Positions 47,220 to 60,158 are shown, counted from the stretch's first letter. The stretch: 64,000 nt of DNA from Mytilus edulis (GCF_963676685.1 NC_092349.1:58635431-58699430); one strand, 5' to 3'. Numbers and translations: made by a program. Notes: generated from the sequence alone by a model not told the origin.

Positions 47220-49540
47220 ACATGAAATACGGCTAATGTAATCTATACCTGTGATAAGAAAATCCTTAGTTTTTAGTAAAATTCAAAGTTTTGTAAACAG
47301 GAAATTTATAAAAATGACATAAACAGTTGTCATAAGAAGTACTCGTCCATGTATCATCATCACATACATAACTGAAATTTATCATAATAGTCTCTAAAGA
47401 ATTATTTGTTTCTCGTTTTAAGACATGTTAAGCAATGCGGTACAATTTTCGCTACAAGAAAAATATTTTTATAAAAGGAGATTTCGAGTTAATCCAAAGA
47501 GACAGAAAACCAACAACAACAAAAAAAATATATAAAGGTCAACGAATTGTTTTTTAATTATCAAACAAAATTCACAATGTTATGACGTCACAATATAAGC
47601 AAATTAAAAATAAAATGATTAAACTTGCAGATTTTTTTGAAATTCACTCGTGATTTTATGTCGGGATCTTTTTCTAAAGCCAATTAACATCAACAAATAT
47701 TAAAAATGTTGTACATAATCATAATCTCACCAAATACGAGGTTATTATCTTAGTGTAATTCAGTTTCGCATTTCAAACAGGCTCAAATGTGATATAAAGA
47801 CAGTAGAAAATAAAGCAATTGCACAAAGTATATTAACGTCGATTCGTTGGTTTTGTTGCACTAATCAAATACAAAATTTGTTTTAATTTTCTGATCACAT
47901 TTCATATGATAGGTTATGTATAGTAACTTTTAATTTTCTAAATTTGGGCAAAACCATCGTCTTTTTCTCCAATCCTTTACAATAAGGAATGCTTGGTTCG
48001 GTAGCTTGCTTGTTTACAGCAAAACTATATCATACTAGTATACAATCTCATAAGAAAAACAAACTCGTTAATATCGTATGAAATTTGAGAAACATAATGA
48101 ATATGCAGGTGGGGATGGAATGTGTCTTCACATTTCATTAATTCTTTTTTTAATGTTTATTAGTTCGCAACGACCATCTTTATTGATTTCAGGTCTTTTT
48201 GAACATTATAAAGTATACTTAGCTGCACCTGATATCTTTGTTTAACAAAAAAAGTTCGACCACATTTTCAACGATTTTGGATTGCTCAAGGCATATTTTG
48301 AATTATTCAAATTACTCAAGTTTGGCCTCCAGACATAAAATTGACCTCGTCACATTTTAAACAATTGTTCGTTATTTAAGCCTTACAATGCTCTTCAACT
48401 TCGTATATGATTCGACCTTCCAATTTTTCCATTTGAGTTACGAGTCTTATGCCGACAAAAAATTCGTAGTTCACGGATGCCCAACTCGCACTATCATTTT
48501 ATATGTTCAGTGGGCCTTGCCATTGGGGTAAAAACTATAATGTGGCATTGCACTTGAAAGGTCATATCATAGGGAACATTTGAACTTAATTTAAGATTAG
48601 ACTTCAACTTCATCAAAAACTACCTTGACCAAAAACAGGTTATAAGTCAGATGCAGTTGAGAAACATGTACTAAGTTATAAGCATGCAATTCATGGCAAT
48701 ACCATATGTCACGTCGATAACTTGATTAAAAACCAATGAGTCATGTGTAGGCGAAACTTGTGCCTGGCATGACAAATGTTAAGCCTGGTATCTTTGATCA
48801 TGCAGGTTTTTTTTTTGGGGGGGGGGGGGGGGAAATTTAACTCAACTGAAAAAACGCATTCATTACCTAGATCAATATTTTTTTTCATAATTCATCATTA
48901 CCTCAGAAATGATTGTGATGAAATTTTGTACTTTACATTCGTTTATAATCACTCAAATGTTACGAGGTCACACATGATTAGTATTATTTCCATTTTTTGT
49001 TTGTTTTGTAGAACAAAATTACTACATAAGGTAATTTGCTAGAGTGCACATGCGTTTACATGATATTCATGGCAATACATATAACTTTCATAATTAGATT
49101 AATCACAGTACCTAAATAATCGGCGAAGACAATTTTACAACATTAATTTTAGTGATAATCTGACTGTTCTTGATGAACAAATGTCTAAGCTTATTTAACA
49201 AAATGAAAAAATTACAGTTAATTAAAAAAAAGTATGCATTTAAAGAAAATTAGTTCCGTTCAAAACAATTTTTATTTATAGTTTGAATATAAATATTTAT
49301 GTCATTTTTATCATATCATTAGATATCGTGTAGACTCTTGTTGACGTTTGTCCAGTTTGCATCGTTTTTATCATTTTATTACTAATACACTGCCTTTCAA
49401 CAATGCTCGTTTGTCTAAAAATTTAATATTTCTGTAGCAATTCGCATATATATAAGAGACAGGGACTAATTGTGCTTTCCCTTATAAAAAAAACCCGGAG
49501 AAATCCATGATAATTGGGAACTCCTACACTTTACCGTTGG
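47220..49540. other. AT-rich spacer with repeat fragments, no gene seen
   Basis: Fragments of the GCGCGTTTCGTC family lie at 48385-48470 and 48735-48805. A T run followed by about 18 G is at 48805-48833. Nothing else is recognisable. Confidence 0.4.
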
Positions 49541-49699
49541 ACACAGGACGAGTTGAAGCAGAAACTCTGCAGACGTGCATTTCGTTTACAAAATGCATAG
49601 ATATCGATAAGAAATAAATCAAAAATGAAATTAAAGAGCATTGCTGAGGACGATTATAATTGGGGAAAGTTTCTGTTGGTGCAAAATATTTTTTGTACC

Positions 49700-49876
49700 A
49701 ACAGAAACTGGTCGGCCTGTTTAAACTTTACCATTCGAAATTGGACGAACTGTTTATACTTTAACACTAGAAACTGGACGACCTGTTTATACTTTACCAT
49801 CAGAAATTGGACGAATTGTTTATCCTTTACCATCAGAAAAGAGACGAATTTTGTATGCTTTACCATAAGAAATTGA
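49700..49876. repeat. 33-bp minisatellite, about five units, open on both strands
   Basis: Units of the form GAAATTGGACGAACTGTTTA followed by TACTTTACCATCA lie in tandem. Because 33 is a multiple of three, the plus strand reads as 11-residue repeats (RNWTNCLYFTI) and the minus strand is also open. The plus-strand frame starts in an older repeat fragment (49625), so I do not call a gene. Confidence 0.8.
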
Positions 49877-49990
49877 ACGAGTGTGCACTGGTAGCACAGA
49901 TAATTTATATTACTTTCATTCGTAACTGTTAGTTTGATTATTCATCTGCAGATCATTAATTTAATATTAAAGTATTGTAATGATCTCTAA

Positions 49991-50199
49991 TACATGGCCA
50001 TAATTGCAAGTTTCAGTTAATTTAGAGTAACTCATATTTAATAATAGAATGCTGTCAAAGAAATTATTGCAAAAAGAAAAACCATGTAAAAATATTTTTT
50101 CTACATGGCCATAATTGCAAGTTTCAGTTAATTTCGAGCAATTCATATTTAATAATAGAATGCTGTCAAAGAAATTATTGCAAAAAGTTAAGCCATGCA
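49991..50199. repeat. 111-bp tandem duplication
   Basis: TACATGGCCATAATTGCAAG begins at 49991 and 50102. The ~97-bp copies differ at only a few sites (TTTAGAGTAA versus TTTCGAGCAA) and are joined by a short linker. Confidence 0.9.
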
Positions 50200-51050
50200 A
50201 CAATAAGTTTTTACAGTTTCATTCTTCTATCGAATTTCAAAAAAACAAATGTGATATACACAAACTTATAGCCGCACTTGTTTTGTTTATATGTATTTAT
50301 TGAATTTGCAATTGATATCCAACAATTAAACAAATACATTTATAAATAGCTAATAAATAGTAATGTCAACAAGAATCACCCACCACTCACTTAGTGAATG
50401 GTCAATCATCAACGGTTTCGACCTAAACTTAGGATTTTATCCTGCAATATACGACAGGTGTCTCATAAGAAACATTCGAATTCATTCCCGATTTTTAATA
50501 GGAAGATCATTGAAAAACTTTTTTCCAGCATAACATCTTTAGGAATATCATGTATCTTTTCGTATCAAGCTTGTCTGTACTCATGCAACTTATGAATTGA
50601 TACCAGCAACAGTTATTTAAAAAACAACACCATATAACTATATTTGGATGCTATCATCCTTATTGCAAAATAAATGTTTTGCAATAAAATTAATTCAAGA
50701 TATAACTAACCTAGCAAGTTTGGCAGTTCGTTTTAAGACTTTTTAATGACTAAAAGACGTTAAATTGGTGGCAGTTTCAAAAAGATGGTTTGTCATTCAA
50801 TGCTTCTGTTATATACACTTCTTTGGTAGCGCCTTTTTATTAACTTAACGAGGTACAGAAATATTATTCAAAAACAGTAATTACTATGAAAAAAATAATG
50901 AAAGTAGAGAATGATAAGATAAAAGTCTGTTTTTTCAAAATCATAATGTCATGTGGACGGTTTATAAAGAAAAATGTCTCTACATTAAATTTCTATTCAT
51001 TCTTTATGTTTATAAATATGCATTTACCAGTATACTTGCATATACAAATT

Positions 51051-51905
51051 GAAGATGTGGTATGATTGCCAATGAGACAACTCTCCACAAAAGCCTAAAA
51101 TAACACAGAAATTAACAACTATGGGTCACCGTACGGCCTTCAACAATGTGCAAAGCCCATACCGCATAGTCAGCTATACAAGATCCCAAAATGACAATGT
51201 TAACCAATTCAAACTAGAAAATTAAGGTGGTATGGGTGTCTTCCTCCATCTTGGATTGTAAAACACAGAGAACCAAAGGTCCAGATTTTCTATCAAGTTA
51301 GCAAAATTTGCAGGAATGTAGATATTTAATGTGAATTTTCATTTAGAAGAACCAATTTATAAGAATATAACTTATAAATATTAATATTTTTGCAAATGTT
51401 GATTATTTTTGGTTGTTTGTATTTTTTTTCTCAAATTGGCATTTTAAGGGGAGGTAACTCTAAAACAGTGCATTTTCTGAAGGATTCTACATGGAATTTT
51501 CCTATTTTGTTATTTAACCGAAAAAACGTACGGTGAACCTATCTTTTCTTTTGATATTCTCAAAGCATTGTCTGAAAGCTATCTTTTCCTTAAGTATTTA
51601 ACAATTCTATCATTTTCTTTAGTTTCTAATCACAAAATGGTTTTTTTTCCTGTATAATCCATGCAAAATGTGTCATTTTGTCACGTCCTGTAGTTTGATA
51701 AAATGCGCGGTGACCTATCATTTTTATTAAATTTTTCAACATATATCAATAGATACTACATTTTGGCAAAGTATGAACAAATTCTATCATTTTTATTTTA
51801 CACTCCCATACCACCTTAAAGGCCTAATTTATGTACCAAAAAATGAACGAAAAACAAAAATGTAACACATAAACAAACAACATCCACTAAATAACAGGTC
51901 TACTT
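51051..51905 (+). repeat. Short interspersed repeat split by a MITE
   Basis: The left part, 51051-51225, holds GATGTGGTATGATTGCCAAT, GAGACAACTCTCCAC, GGGTCACCGTACGGCCTTCA and CATAGTCAGCTATACAAG. The right part, about 51816-51905, continues the family after the inserted element. It has no coding capacity. Confidence 0.75.
51226..51815. mobile_element. 590-bp MITE with TTAA target duplication
   Basis: Terminal inverted repeats GGTGGTATGGG / CCCATACCACC are flanked by TTAA at 51222-51225 and 51816-51819. The GGTGGTA start is shared with the element at 24272, so they are probably one family. Confidence 0.85.
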
Positions 51906-51954
51906 ATATTACCACTGTTTATAAAAATTCAAAATAAATAGAGAATAAATTAAT

Positions 51955-52135
51955 CTAACCTTAAAAAAGAATCAATGATGACGCAACGTTAGCTTCTCGG
52001 TATGTGAAATGCATATGGATTAATGATTGTGAAAATAGCTTAGAAATCGACTGAATTGGCTCCAGTGTTGAGACGTCACCACGTGATACGTAATTGGTTT
52101 AATCTTTACTTACGTCAATTATCACCATTGATAAA
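51955..52135 (-). repeat. Distal copy of the opsin first-exon module with weak donor
   Basis: It aligns with 44645-44815. The donor is AAG/GTTAGA. The CRE-like GACGTCACC is at 52072-52080 and is directly followed by a CACGTG E-box at 52080-52085. It could be an alternative distal promoter or a dead copy. Confidence 0.6.
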
Positions 52136-55100
52136 TAAATGAGAATGAATTAAAATAATAATTCAATCCTATTTATCCACAATCCGAAACAGACACTATT
52201 GCTAAAACAATTTGCGGCGAAAACTGCTCCAGGTATTATCATGAACACATAGATATCCGAAATATATCCTTTATCCTTTGAATCATTCCTTAATTCTGAT
52301 TTGTAGACAAACATAGATATGTTATACATTCTCATCCCCAACACTTCTTATTCTTAAATACAGATAAAAGAAGGAGTGGGGTGTAGCTGTAAGTCAATAA
52401 GACAGAGACACAACAACTCAAAATAAACCAGATATCAAACTATAAATAGGTCAACAAAGGGTTTTTGGAAATATACCGATGGGTCAAAATGCGCTGTTTA
52501 TATCAGTTAGGCGACAATGGTAGCTTTCTTATTTTCAGTCCATAGTGTTTACTTAGATATGTATGAAGGCTGGTTCAAAGCTTAGACATTTCCCAGACGT
52601 GGTCGAATTTCGAGTACGAAGTGGGATCATTTTTTTTTTACAAATTGGGAAACAACAAAAGGTCCAATTATTATGCTGCTTCAGCAACTAACATTTATAC
52701 ATTTTAACACAATAAAATTCTTTTAAAGTTCAGTTCTTTACCAACATTTTATAACTGCAAAGTTTGGTTATCCTAATTGTACAGTCGTGTGCTCTTAAAA
52801 AAACTCAAATGGTTAAGCTCCGTCAATTACGAAAAATAGCATCATGTCCAATATCAGTGCATACAAGTTTTTTTTAATTTCTTCTGATAGTTGAGTTTAT
52901 CAATTTGACCCAGATAATCTGTACCATATGTCAACTTCTAAATCACCTGGATGTTTAAAATAGAGGAGATTATATTTAAAAGAATAGCAAGTTGCTTTCT
53001 TTAAAAAAAGAAATGCAATCGTAAACCAAAATTCTTCTTTGGCATTATGTATTAGATAAGTGTTTAATAAAGATGTATTGTTTTATATTATTTTTGTGGT
53101 ATAAGAATTAGAAATTGACATTGATTGTTTACTTAATGTAACTACATGTACAGTTTAATGAGGGGTGAAATATTCTTGTTAAAGGAATCATTGCCCGCAT
53201 CCAATGAATTGTTTTTTTCTCCTCTCTCCCGAAAGACAACATTCTAAGTCACCCACTGGATGTTCCATTCTAAGGTGCTGGTTGGGTTTTTTTTCGATAA
53301 GAGTCAGTTTTTAGGCTAAAGTACAAATGCAAATGTGAAGAAATTAATTTATGATTATTTGTGTTTAAGAAATGCAATACGTGAGCCTGAAAATAGATGT
53401 TTATATTAAAATTTGATATATGTTCATGGTTATTTGACCAATGGCTTGATACTGTTCATTATTAAGTTCCTTACACCTGCTCTGCAAGGTTTTTGTTATG
53501 CTTAGGGTAGTAAGCATTGGCAATTTTAAGTTGTGTGCGTTGTGCTCTTAAAAGTTTTAGATGACAAACCTCTTTTGTTAAAAACAAAAACTTTTTAAAA
53601 CCTTTAAATCGCTTTGAAGATATTTTCCGAATGTTTCTTTTTATTTTGATGTTTTCTTATATTTTAAATTGTGGGTCATGAAAAATGCCTGCAAGTTTAA
53701 TTGTAAATATATATAATTTCAATTAAACTGTATCCTCTTTACCTTGAAGACCAAAATCTATTCAGTAATAAAGTTATTTATAGCCTAGACAACACAGCTT
53801 ACACCTTGTACTTATAAATAAACATTATAAATAAACAAACAAAATTGAAAACAACATGAACTGTTGGAGGGTGTTCCTTTTTTTTTTTTATATCTGAACA
53901 CGAACTTTTAAATGGTGTCTTTTACATGGTAAAGTTGCACAACTGGCTTATGGTATGTATGTAAATTCTTTTAAAGCAGGTGTATTCATAAGCACATGTC
54001 CCAAGTCAGAAGCATGTTGTTTACATGGTTTAGTGGTTGTCTTTTTTTAGTGCAGTTCATATTTGCTTTTTGTTTCTGGTTTGAAGTTAGATTAAAATAG
54101 TTTTTTACTGTTTACATTATTTTATAACAGTGTTTTGGGGACCTTAGTAGGATGCTGTCCAATGTGATCCAAACCTTTGTTAAGAAGGCTGTATTATAAC
54201 CTATAATTGCTAACTTTGACTACACTGTGTCTAACACTTGTAGAGAGTTGTCTCATTGGTATTACTACCACATTGTCATTTAAAAAGATATTCCCTCTGA
54301 CATTTGACAAATTCATTAGAATAATCTAAATATTGAAATTGAACTAAAGTTGTTTTGTAGGTTTCTTATACTGACCTTACCTTTTCTCTCTTGTTGGGTA
54401 GTTTTATCCTGGTAATTTGGGGACACTTTGTAGCATACTGTTCAGTGAGATGGCTCAAAATCTCCTTACACTATTTTACATTTTCGTACTTAATATATCA
54501 TTAAAACCGAAAATTCATCATCTTATCGTCTTCGAGAAATAATAATTATTTATTTTTATTTTGACGAACATTTTGAAGAGCCTTAATTATTACAGGAACA
54601 TATAGTTAGATAATCTGTTCCCGGACCCAGATAACTATATAATAGAAAATAATTTTTCTTATCTCTGTCTGCATCTGTCATCACTCGGTGTCTATAAATA
54701 GACATTTGATATCTTATAGCTGACCCTGTAAGGTCTGCTAACATTGCATGCATGATTATTTTTAAGGTTATCGATCGTAATTAAAGCGGCACATTTAATA
54801 TTCGTTATTTCATTCCTTGAAGTATTATTTCTTTCATCTGCATAGTGATCCATAGTAAAAATGTACTTTTAAAAAAAAATATATTTTAGATTTAGATTTC
54901 ATTTTTTTTGTCTTCATATTTAATATCTACTTATACATATTTTAATAACGAAAAGGATCCAGATGTACCTATAGCAATCTGATCTATTATTTTAATCAAG
55001 GAGGTTATATGATCTCCTTGTTTTAATAAAAAAGGAAATAATGTTGCAATATTTAAACAAAGAAAATAACTGTATTTCAATTTGCAATTTTAATGAAAAT

Positions 55101-55855
55101 AAAAACATAAATGTACTTTCAAAATAAATTTTAACGTTATTTTCAAAAAACTATATTTTTTTTTTTAAATCTCGTTTTTGACATCTATTCAAGGACCGTA
55201 TATTAGATTTAATATATACCTCCGTGGTATATCCTAGACTTAACATTTTAATTAAGTGCAAGAAAGACTTCCTTTTAATTTCAGTATGAAAAAAAACAAA
55301 TAGCCTGCTTTGTACATCATGTACATCTTCCCTAGACTCAGAATCTTAAATAAAGTGCTAGTTATACTACTTTTATAGATTTTAGTTTTGACAAATCTCG
55401 TTTCCGAATATAAATCGCATTGTTTACATGAAATCTTATCTCATATCTAAACACAGCTGGTTTCAACGTTTGACTCTAATTAAAATAACTACGCATATGT
55501 GTAAGGTTAATATTAGCAGCCTGTAATTGCGTGCAAGGAAGTATTCAAATGCTCATTAAAGTAGCTTGCATCATATGTAACATATCTCTATAGCAACTTT
55601 AAGATGCTAATGCTTATTCAACAGGTCAATTAATAAGCTATTCCGCATGTATATGAAAGGTGACCATAGAAAGAACAGATGAGTTCCGAATAACATCCCG
55701 TGTTCCGAAAGACTACGGACATCGTTCAATATATACTGCGTAAACCCTCAGGGGTTTACGCAATTATCATAGAATAACCATCAACACCATGGTTACAAAA
55801 TGAGATCACTATAACACATTTTCACTAATACTTATTCCCGTCTAATGACCACATA
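52136..55855. other. AT-rich spacer, no gene seen
   Basis: A copy of the CATGTCCCAAGTCAGAAGC repeat is at 53985-54290 with a partial copy to 54470. A short perfect hairpin, TGCGTAAACCC-TCAG-GGGTTTACGCA, is near 55738-55763. No coding exon recognised. Confidence 0.4.
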
Positions 55856-55860
55856 CCGTA

Positions 55861-56051
55861 TAGCGGGTTATTTTCGCGGGTGTAAAATTTCGAGATTTAC
55901 ATTGAATAAGGTATACAAAATATTTTGGCGGATTCAAAACTTTTTCAATACCTTTGCATGTGCACTTTAAAATTGGCGGAATTCATTTTGACGAGTTTGA
56001 TCTATCCTCGAAAATAAGCGAAAATTTACACCCCGCGAAAGTAACCCTCTA
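55861..56051. mobile_element. 191-bp MITE with TAGCGGGTTATTTTCGCGGG-type ends
   Basis: The left end TAGCGGGTTA-TTTTCGCGGG is inverted at the right as CCCGCGAAAGTAACCCTCTA, followed inward by GTGTAAA-TTTCG / CGAAAATTTACAC. A TA target is likely (CGTA before, TTA after). No reading frame. Confidence 0.8.
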
Positions 56052-56064
56052 TTACATTAACAAA

Positions 56065-56345
56065 CCTATTGTTATATTATTGTTCGTTTCTGTGTGTGTT
56101 GCATTTTAACGTTGAGTCGTTTGTGTTTTCTCTTATTTTTGAGAAATTGAGATAAGACGTGGCACGGTACTTGTCTATCCCAAATTCATGTTTTTGGTTT
56201 TCATGTTATCGGTGTTATGTCGTTGTTCTCCTCTTATATTTAATGAGTTTCCCTCGGTTTTAGTTTGTTACCCCGATTTTGTTTTTTGTCCATGGATTTA
56301 TGAGTTTTGAACAGCGGTATACTACTGTTGCCTTTACTAAACCAT
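56065..56345 (+). repeat. GAACAGCGGTATACTACTGTTG repeat, longest copy
   Basis: It contains GAGATAAGACGTGGCACGGT, TGTTATGTCGTTGTTCTCC and TGAACAGCGGTATACTACTG. A partial copy is at 5570-5735. Confidence 0.65.
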
Positions 56346-56490
56346 TGGAGTATATTTAGATGGCAGAAGTACGTGTTTACTGTTGAAGTTTGAAAAGAAT
56401 TTGACCGCGTTATTTTTGTTTGACTAAATCATTACGGTACTAATCACGTTCTTGGAAAGCTATAATGAACCATTTTTAGATATCAAAAAG

Positions 56491-56702
56491 TTCTGTGGAT
56501 TCATTTATTTTCGTAGGTTCCAAATTACGTGGATTAAGAAAAACTTATTTGTTCGTGGACATTTTATTTCGTGGTTTTGCCGATGTCTGCATACAAGCCC
56601 TTAGAAAATTTGCCATTAGTTGAACATGTAATTTCGTGGTTCACCCATAGGCACGAAATCCACGAAAATTAGTATCCACCGAAAAATAATGAATCCACAG
56701 TA
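56491..56702. mobile_element. 212-bp MITE with CTGTGGATTCATT ends
   Basis: CTGTGGATTCATTTATTTTCG at the left is inverted at the right as CGAAAAATAATGAATCCACAG. The interior contains TTTCGTGGTTTTGCCGAT. Same family as 63293-63504; a fragment is at 1900-1985. Confidence 0.8.
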
Positions 56703-56999
56703 TCTTAAATGATTTCCCATATTTGAAATGATTTATATCAGACCTTCGATTTTGGTTATTTTTACAATTCTTTGTGTTGTTTGGCATCATTGGCGTTAAC
56801 GTTCTTCAACTAACAACTCCCTAGAACAAATAATTGTTACTTATGAAATAAGAAGATGTCCTATAATTAACAACGAGTCAACTATCCAACCGATTCCAAA
56901 GTATTTTATTATCATCAGTTTATAAACTGTTGACGAAGAGATTTGTCTCACCTGTTTGAATAAAATATGAAAAGAGACAATCTGATGGGCTTATTAATG

Positions 57000-59830
57000 C
57001 AAAGCTACTGGATCATGAAATAGTGCTCGAAATAGTCGTAAATCTAAAAAGTAGATACTAGTAGTAATCCAACTCTATATTCATGATATTAAATAGCAAT
57101 GATCTATCATAAGCAGTTTATATCAAAATAACTAAAGGTGAAAACTAATGTGTACTGATATAAATGAAAAAAAATCATGTCAGCTATCAAATATCAATCA
57201 AAAGTAGTTCCTCTCAAACTATAATAATCAAAATACTAAATATTGAAAATTGCTAATAAATTCAGTCACTGAACATTGACCTTGAAAAAATCGTCAAACT
57301 GATATTAACTGGTAGTAGTCATCTTTGAGATTTGATTTTTATATGATGAAGACATAATTTTTCATTCAGTTTAATTGAGGTATTGAGCTGGCATTTTATT
57401 AAACGTAAGTAGTTATTTGATAATTTATGTTGATCATTGTCAGTTTTATTCTTTTACCTATTCTAACATCAGACATATACTTCATTTAAACTTTGCGTAT
57501 TGATGTGTGTTTTTAATTCTACATTGGCTAGAATTATGGGGAGGGTGAGATCTCACATGTTTAAACCCGCCGCATGTTTGTTCCTGTCCACCACAGTCGG
57601 GAACCTCTGGCTGTTGTTAATTTTATTTTTATTTTTGTTTTTGGTTCATTTGTATGTTTCGGAGTTTGGTATGACGACCACTTTCGCTGAACTAGTATAG
57701 TATTCATTTCTTTGTTTAGGGACTGTGTTGAATTGGTGGCAGTCGGCTATTTCCTGCTCTTTGGTGGGTTTGTTGTCTTTTTGACTCAGCCCCGTTTTTA
57801 TTCTGAATCTTATATATTTAGTATCAGTGATCTATCACAAGTACATAGTTCCTATTAACTTAACTTAAACAGATAACTTATCGATGAAAAATACTAATTA
57901 ATTCAAAGTCACAGCATCGTTTCTATCAATGTGTATTCTTGTGATACTTAAGTCTCATTCGGGAAAATTTCCAAATAAAATTGAGAATGGATATGGGGAA
58001 TGTGTCAAAGAGACAACAACCCGACCATAGAACATACAACAGCAGAAGGTCACCAACATGTGTTACAAGTAAAAACTATCAGAGAAATTTTAAAAAATAT
58101 ATATTATAATCCACTAAAGTATGTGATAAATTTGTGTTATTACAACAAGTGGTATTTTAGTAATAAAATTTTCATATTTTATAACCAATCCGGATATAAC
58201 ACAACTTGCATGTTGAGAAAATGAGTGAGGGGTACGAAGAAATGATTTATAAAAAAAAATGTGTACATCTTGTTTCAATTTTTACTATCAAGATATGCAT
58301 TTTTTCAATCATTTAAAACATAGAAGGTGAAATTATATGCTATCTGTTCTTAAAAAAAATATTTACAACTTAGTGCTGGTCAATTCGAATAAAAATAAAA
58401 ACAAAAATGTATAGAAATTTCTTATATAATTGACAACAACCTATATTTTTTTATTCAGACTGGTCCACTTCATCTTTAGTGAAAATGTGTAAAAATAAAA
58501 TTCATTGTGAAACTATTTTTCTTTTAATAATAATAGCCCACAAAACTTAGCTAAAAATTAGATCTGAAAAAAGCTAGTTTTCATCTTATTTTCTGGCTGC
58601 TCATATTATCATTGTCTTTATTTCTATATATTTTACTGTAAATTCCATTTCTATTCAATCTGGATGTGTCTATTCTGCGCATTCTCTTTTTTCAAGCCCT
58701 TTATCTTTGATCTACTCAAATGAGACAATCATATCAATCAGGTTGGCTCCACCATTTTCTACAATGCCTGTATCAAGTCAGGAATATGACAGATGTTATC
58801 AATTCGTTTGATGTGTTTGAGCTTTTGGTATTTCCATTTGCTTAAGAACTTTTCATTTTAATTTTCCCTAAAGTTCAGTATTTTTGTGATTTTACTTTTT
58901 ATAACACAACTTGTAGTTTTTGGTATTTAATTTATTAAAATATCACAGACTATTTTGAAATGCATAAGGAAAATCATTCTATCTATTGGAAGTGTGTCCA
59001 TCTACATGATAATAGAGTTCATTCGTTCTATCTCGACTGCTGTTACAACTACAGAGGTGGCTACTGAAAAATAAAAATATCCGTATCAACAAGCAATGGC
59101 AACACCAATTCACTTGGGCTCATTATTGAAGGCCATACAGTGACCTAAAGTTCAATCATACCACATCTGCTTTCTTTTATTTTTGGCTTTTTGAGATAAT
59201 TTTATAATATGTAATCTGTATGTGATTTTTTATACATAAAATAAACTCTTCAAAATAAAATAAATTTGACTAGCTATTTCCACCAACACATTCTTCTTCT
59301 CAATGAATTTTCTGTTATTGTGTGTCATGCCCTGAGGTAAACCAGCAGTTAACATGGTTAACACAATACTATGTTTAAAATTGAAATTCCATTCTATTAT
59401 AAATATGTGGTTTCCATAAATTTTATTCCACCGAAAAAAAACAAATGCTTTAATTGTATTTCTATTAATATGTAGTTTCCATGAATTTCGAATAAAAAGC
59501 AATAATAGGCATTCGTAGCATTATACAAATAACTTACAGTTTTCATTTGCCAATGTATGTTCCAAGTCAAGAATATGACTGTTTTCCATTTATTCCGTTC
59601 GTTTATAAAGTCGAACATTTAGATTTATGGAAGTTTATGGACTTTTTTTTAATATACCTAGGAGTTGGGTATTTTCGTTAACACTTTTTTGTACTAACTT
59701 TATAATTTCATTGCATATTGTCAACTTTGGTAAGAATTACAAAAATGCCAAAATAAACGCGCGTCTGGCGTATTAAATCATAACCCTCGTACTATTTTGT
59801 GTGTACTTTTCTTATATATAAAAAAAAACC
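57000..59830. other. Spacer with repeat fragments, no gene seen
   Basis: Repeat pieces are at 57540-57620 (TCACATGTTTAAACCCGCC), 57985-58060 (GTCAAAGAGACAACAACCCG), 58735-58905 (copy of the 62041-62350 family) and 59540-59660. Open frames here are 60-90 codons with no family features. Confidence 0.4.
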
Positions 59831-59837
59831 TCCTTAC

Positions 59838-59940
59838 GTGAGAGCAATGCTACTGAGGTCTACATTCCCTTGGTAATCTTTGTGGACATCTCCTGCTAAC
59901 TTCTGAAAATCTTCATTAACCGGGACATCTAGTTCATTGC
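59838..59940 (-). CDS. Isolated coding-like exon, unknown protein
   Basis: Acceptor TTTCTTAACAG precedes 59940 and donor AC/GTAAGG follows 59838. Between them one frame is open for 33 codons and reads NELDVPVNEDFQKLAG, then DVHKDYQGNVDLSSIAL. The composition (acidic and polar, varied codons) is protein-like and unlike the low-complexity translations around it. If the donor is not used, the frame ends two codons later at TAA. I do not recognise the protein, and no neighbouring exon was found within the window. It could be an exon of a gene extending beyond the window or a remnant of one. Confidence 0.4.
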
Positions 59941-60158
59941 CTGTTAAGAAATATGTCATTACGACAATGTGTGAAGAATAAATTTACAATGTGTCAACAC
60001 ATATCTTACACTCATGAGAACAAAGCGAAAGATGTATGCACACTGTTTCCTCAAGAGTAGCATCAGTCCGGCCAGTGGTCAGCACTTTTGACCTATATTA
60101 TCATTGATATGGACATACTTTTAATTTCACTGTTAAAGAACATAGAGTGTATAGAAAT

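Larger units (their letters stand above)
44130..50990. repeat. Amplified flanks of the opsin B promoter region
   Basis: Two blocks around the first-exon module recur. One block (TTTTTAGCACCA through TTTGTTTTAGTT) is at about 44140-44560, 45110-45350, 45755-46190 and 50590-50990. The other (ending in GTTGATGCAACTTTTGAATT-like sequence) is at about 44870-45120, 45510-45765 and 50400-50610. Copies are diverged by point changes and indels. Confidence 0.65.
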
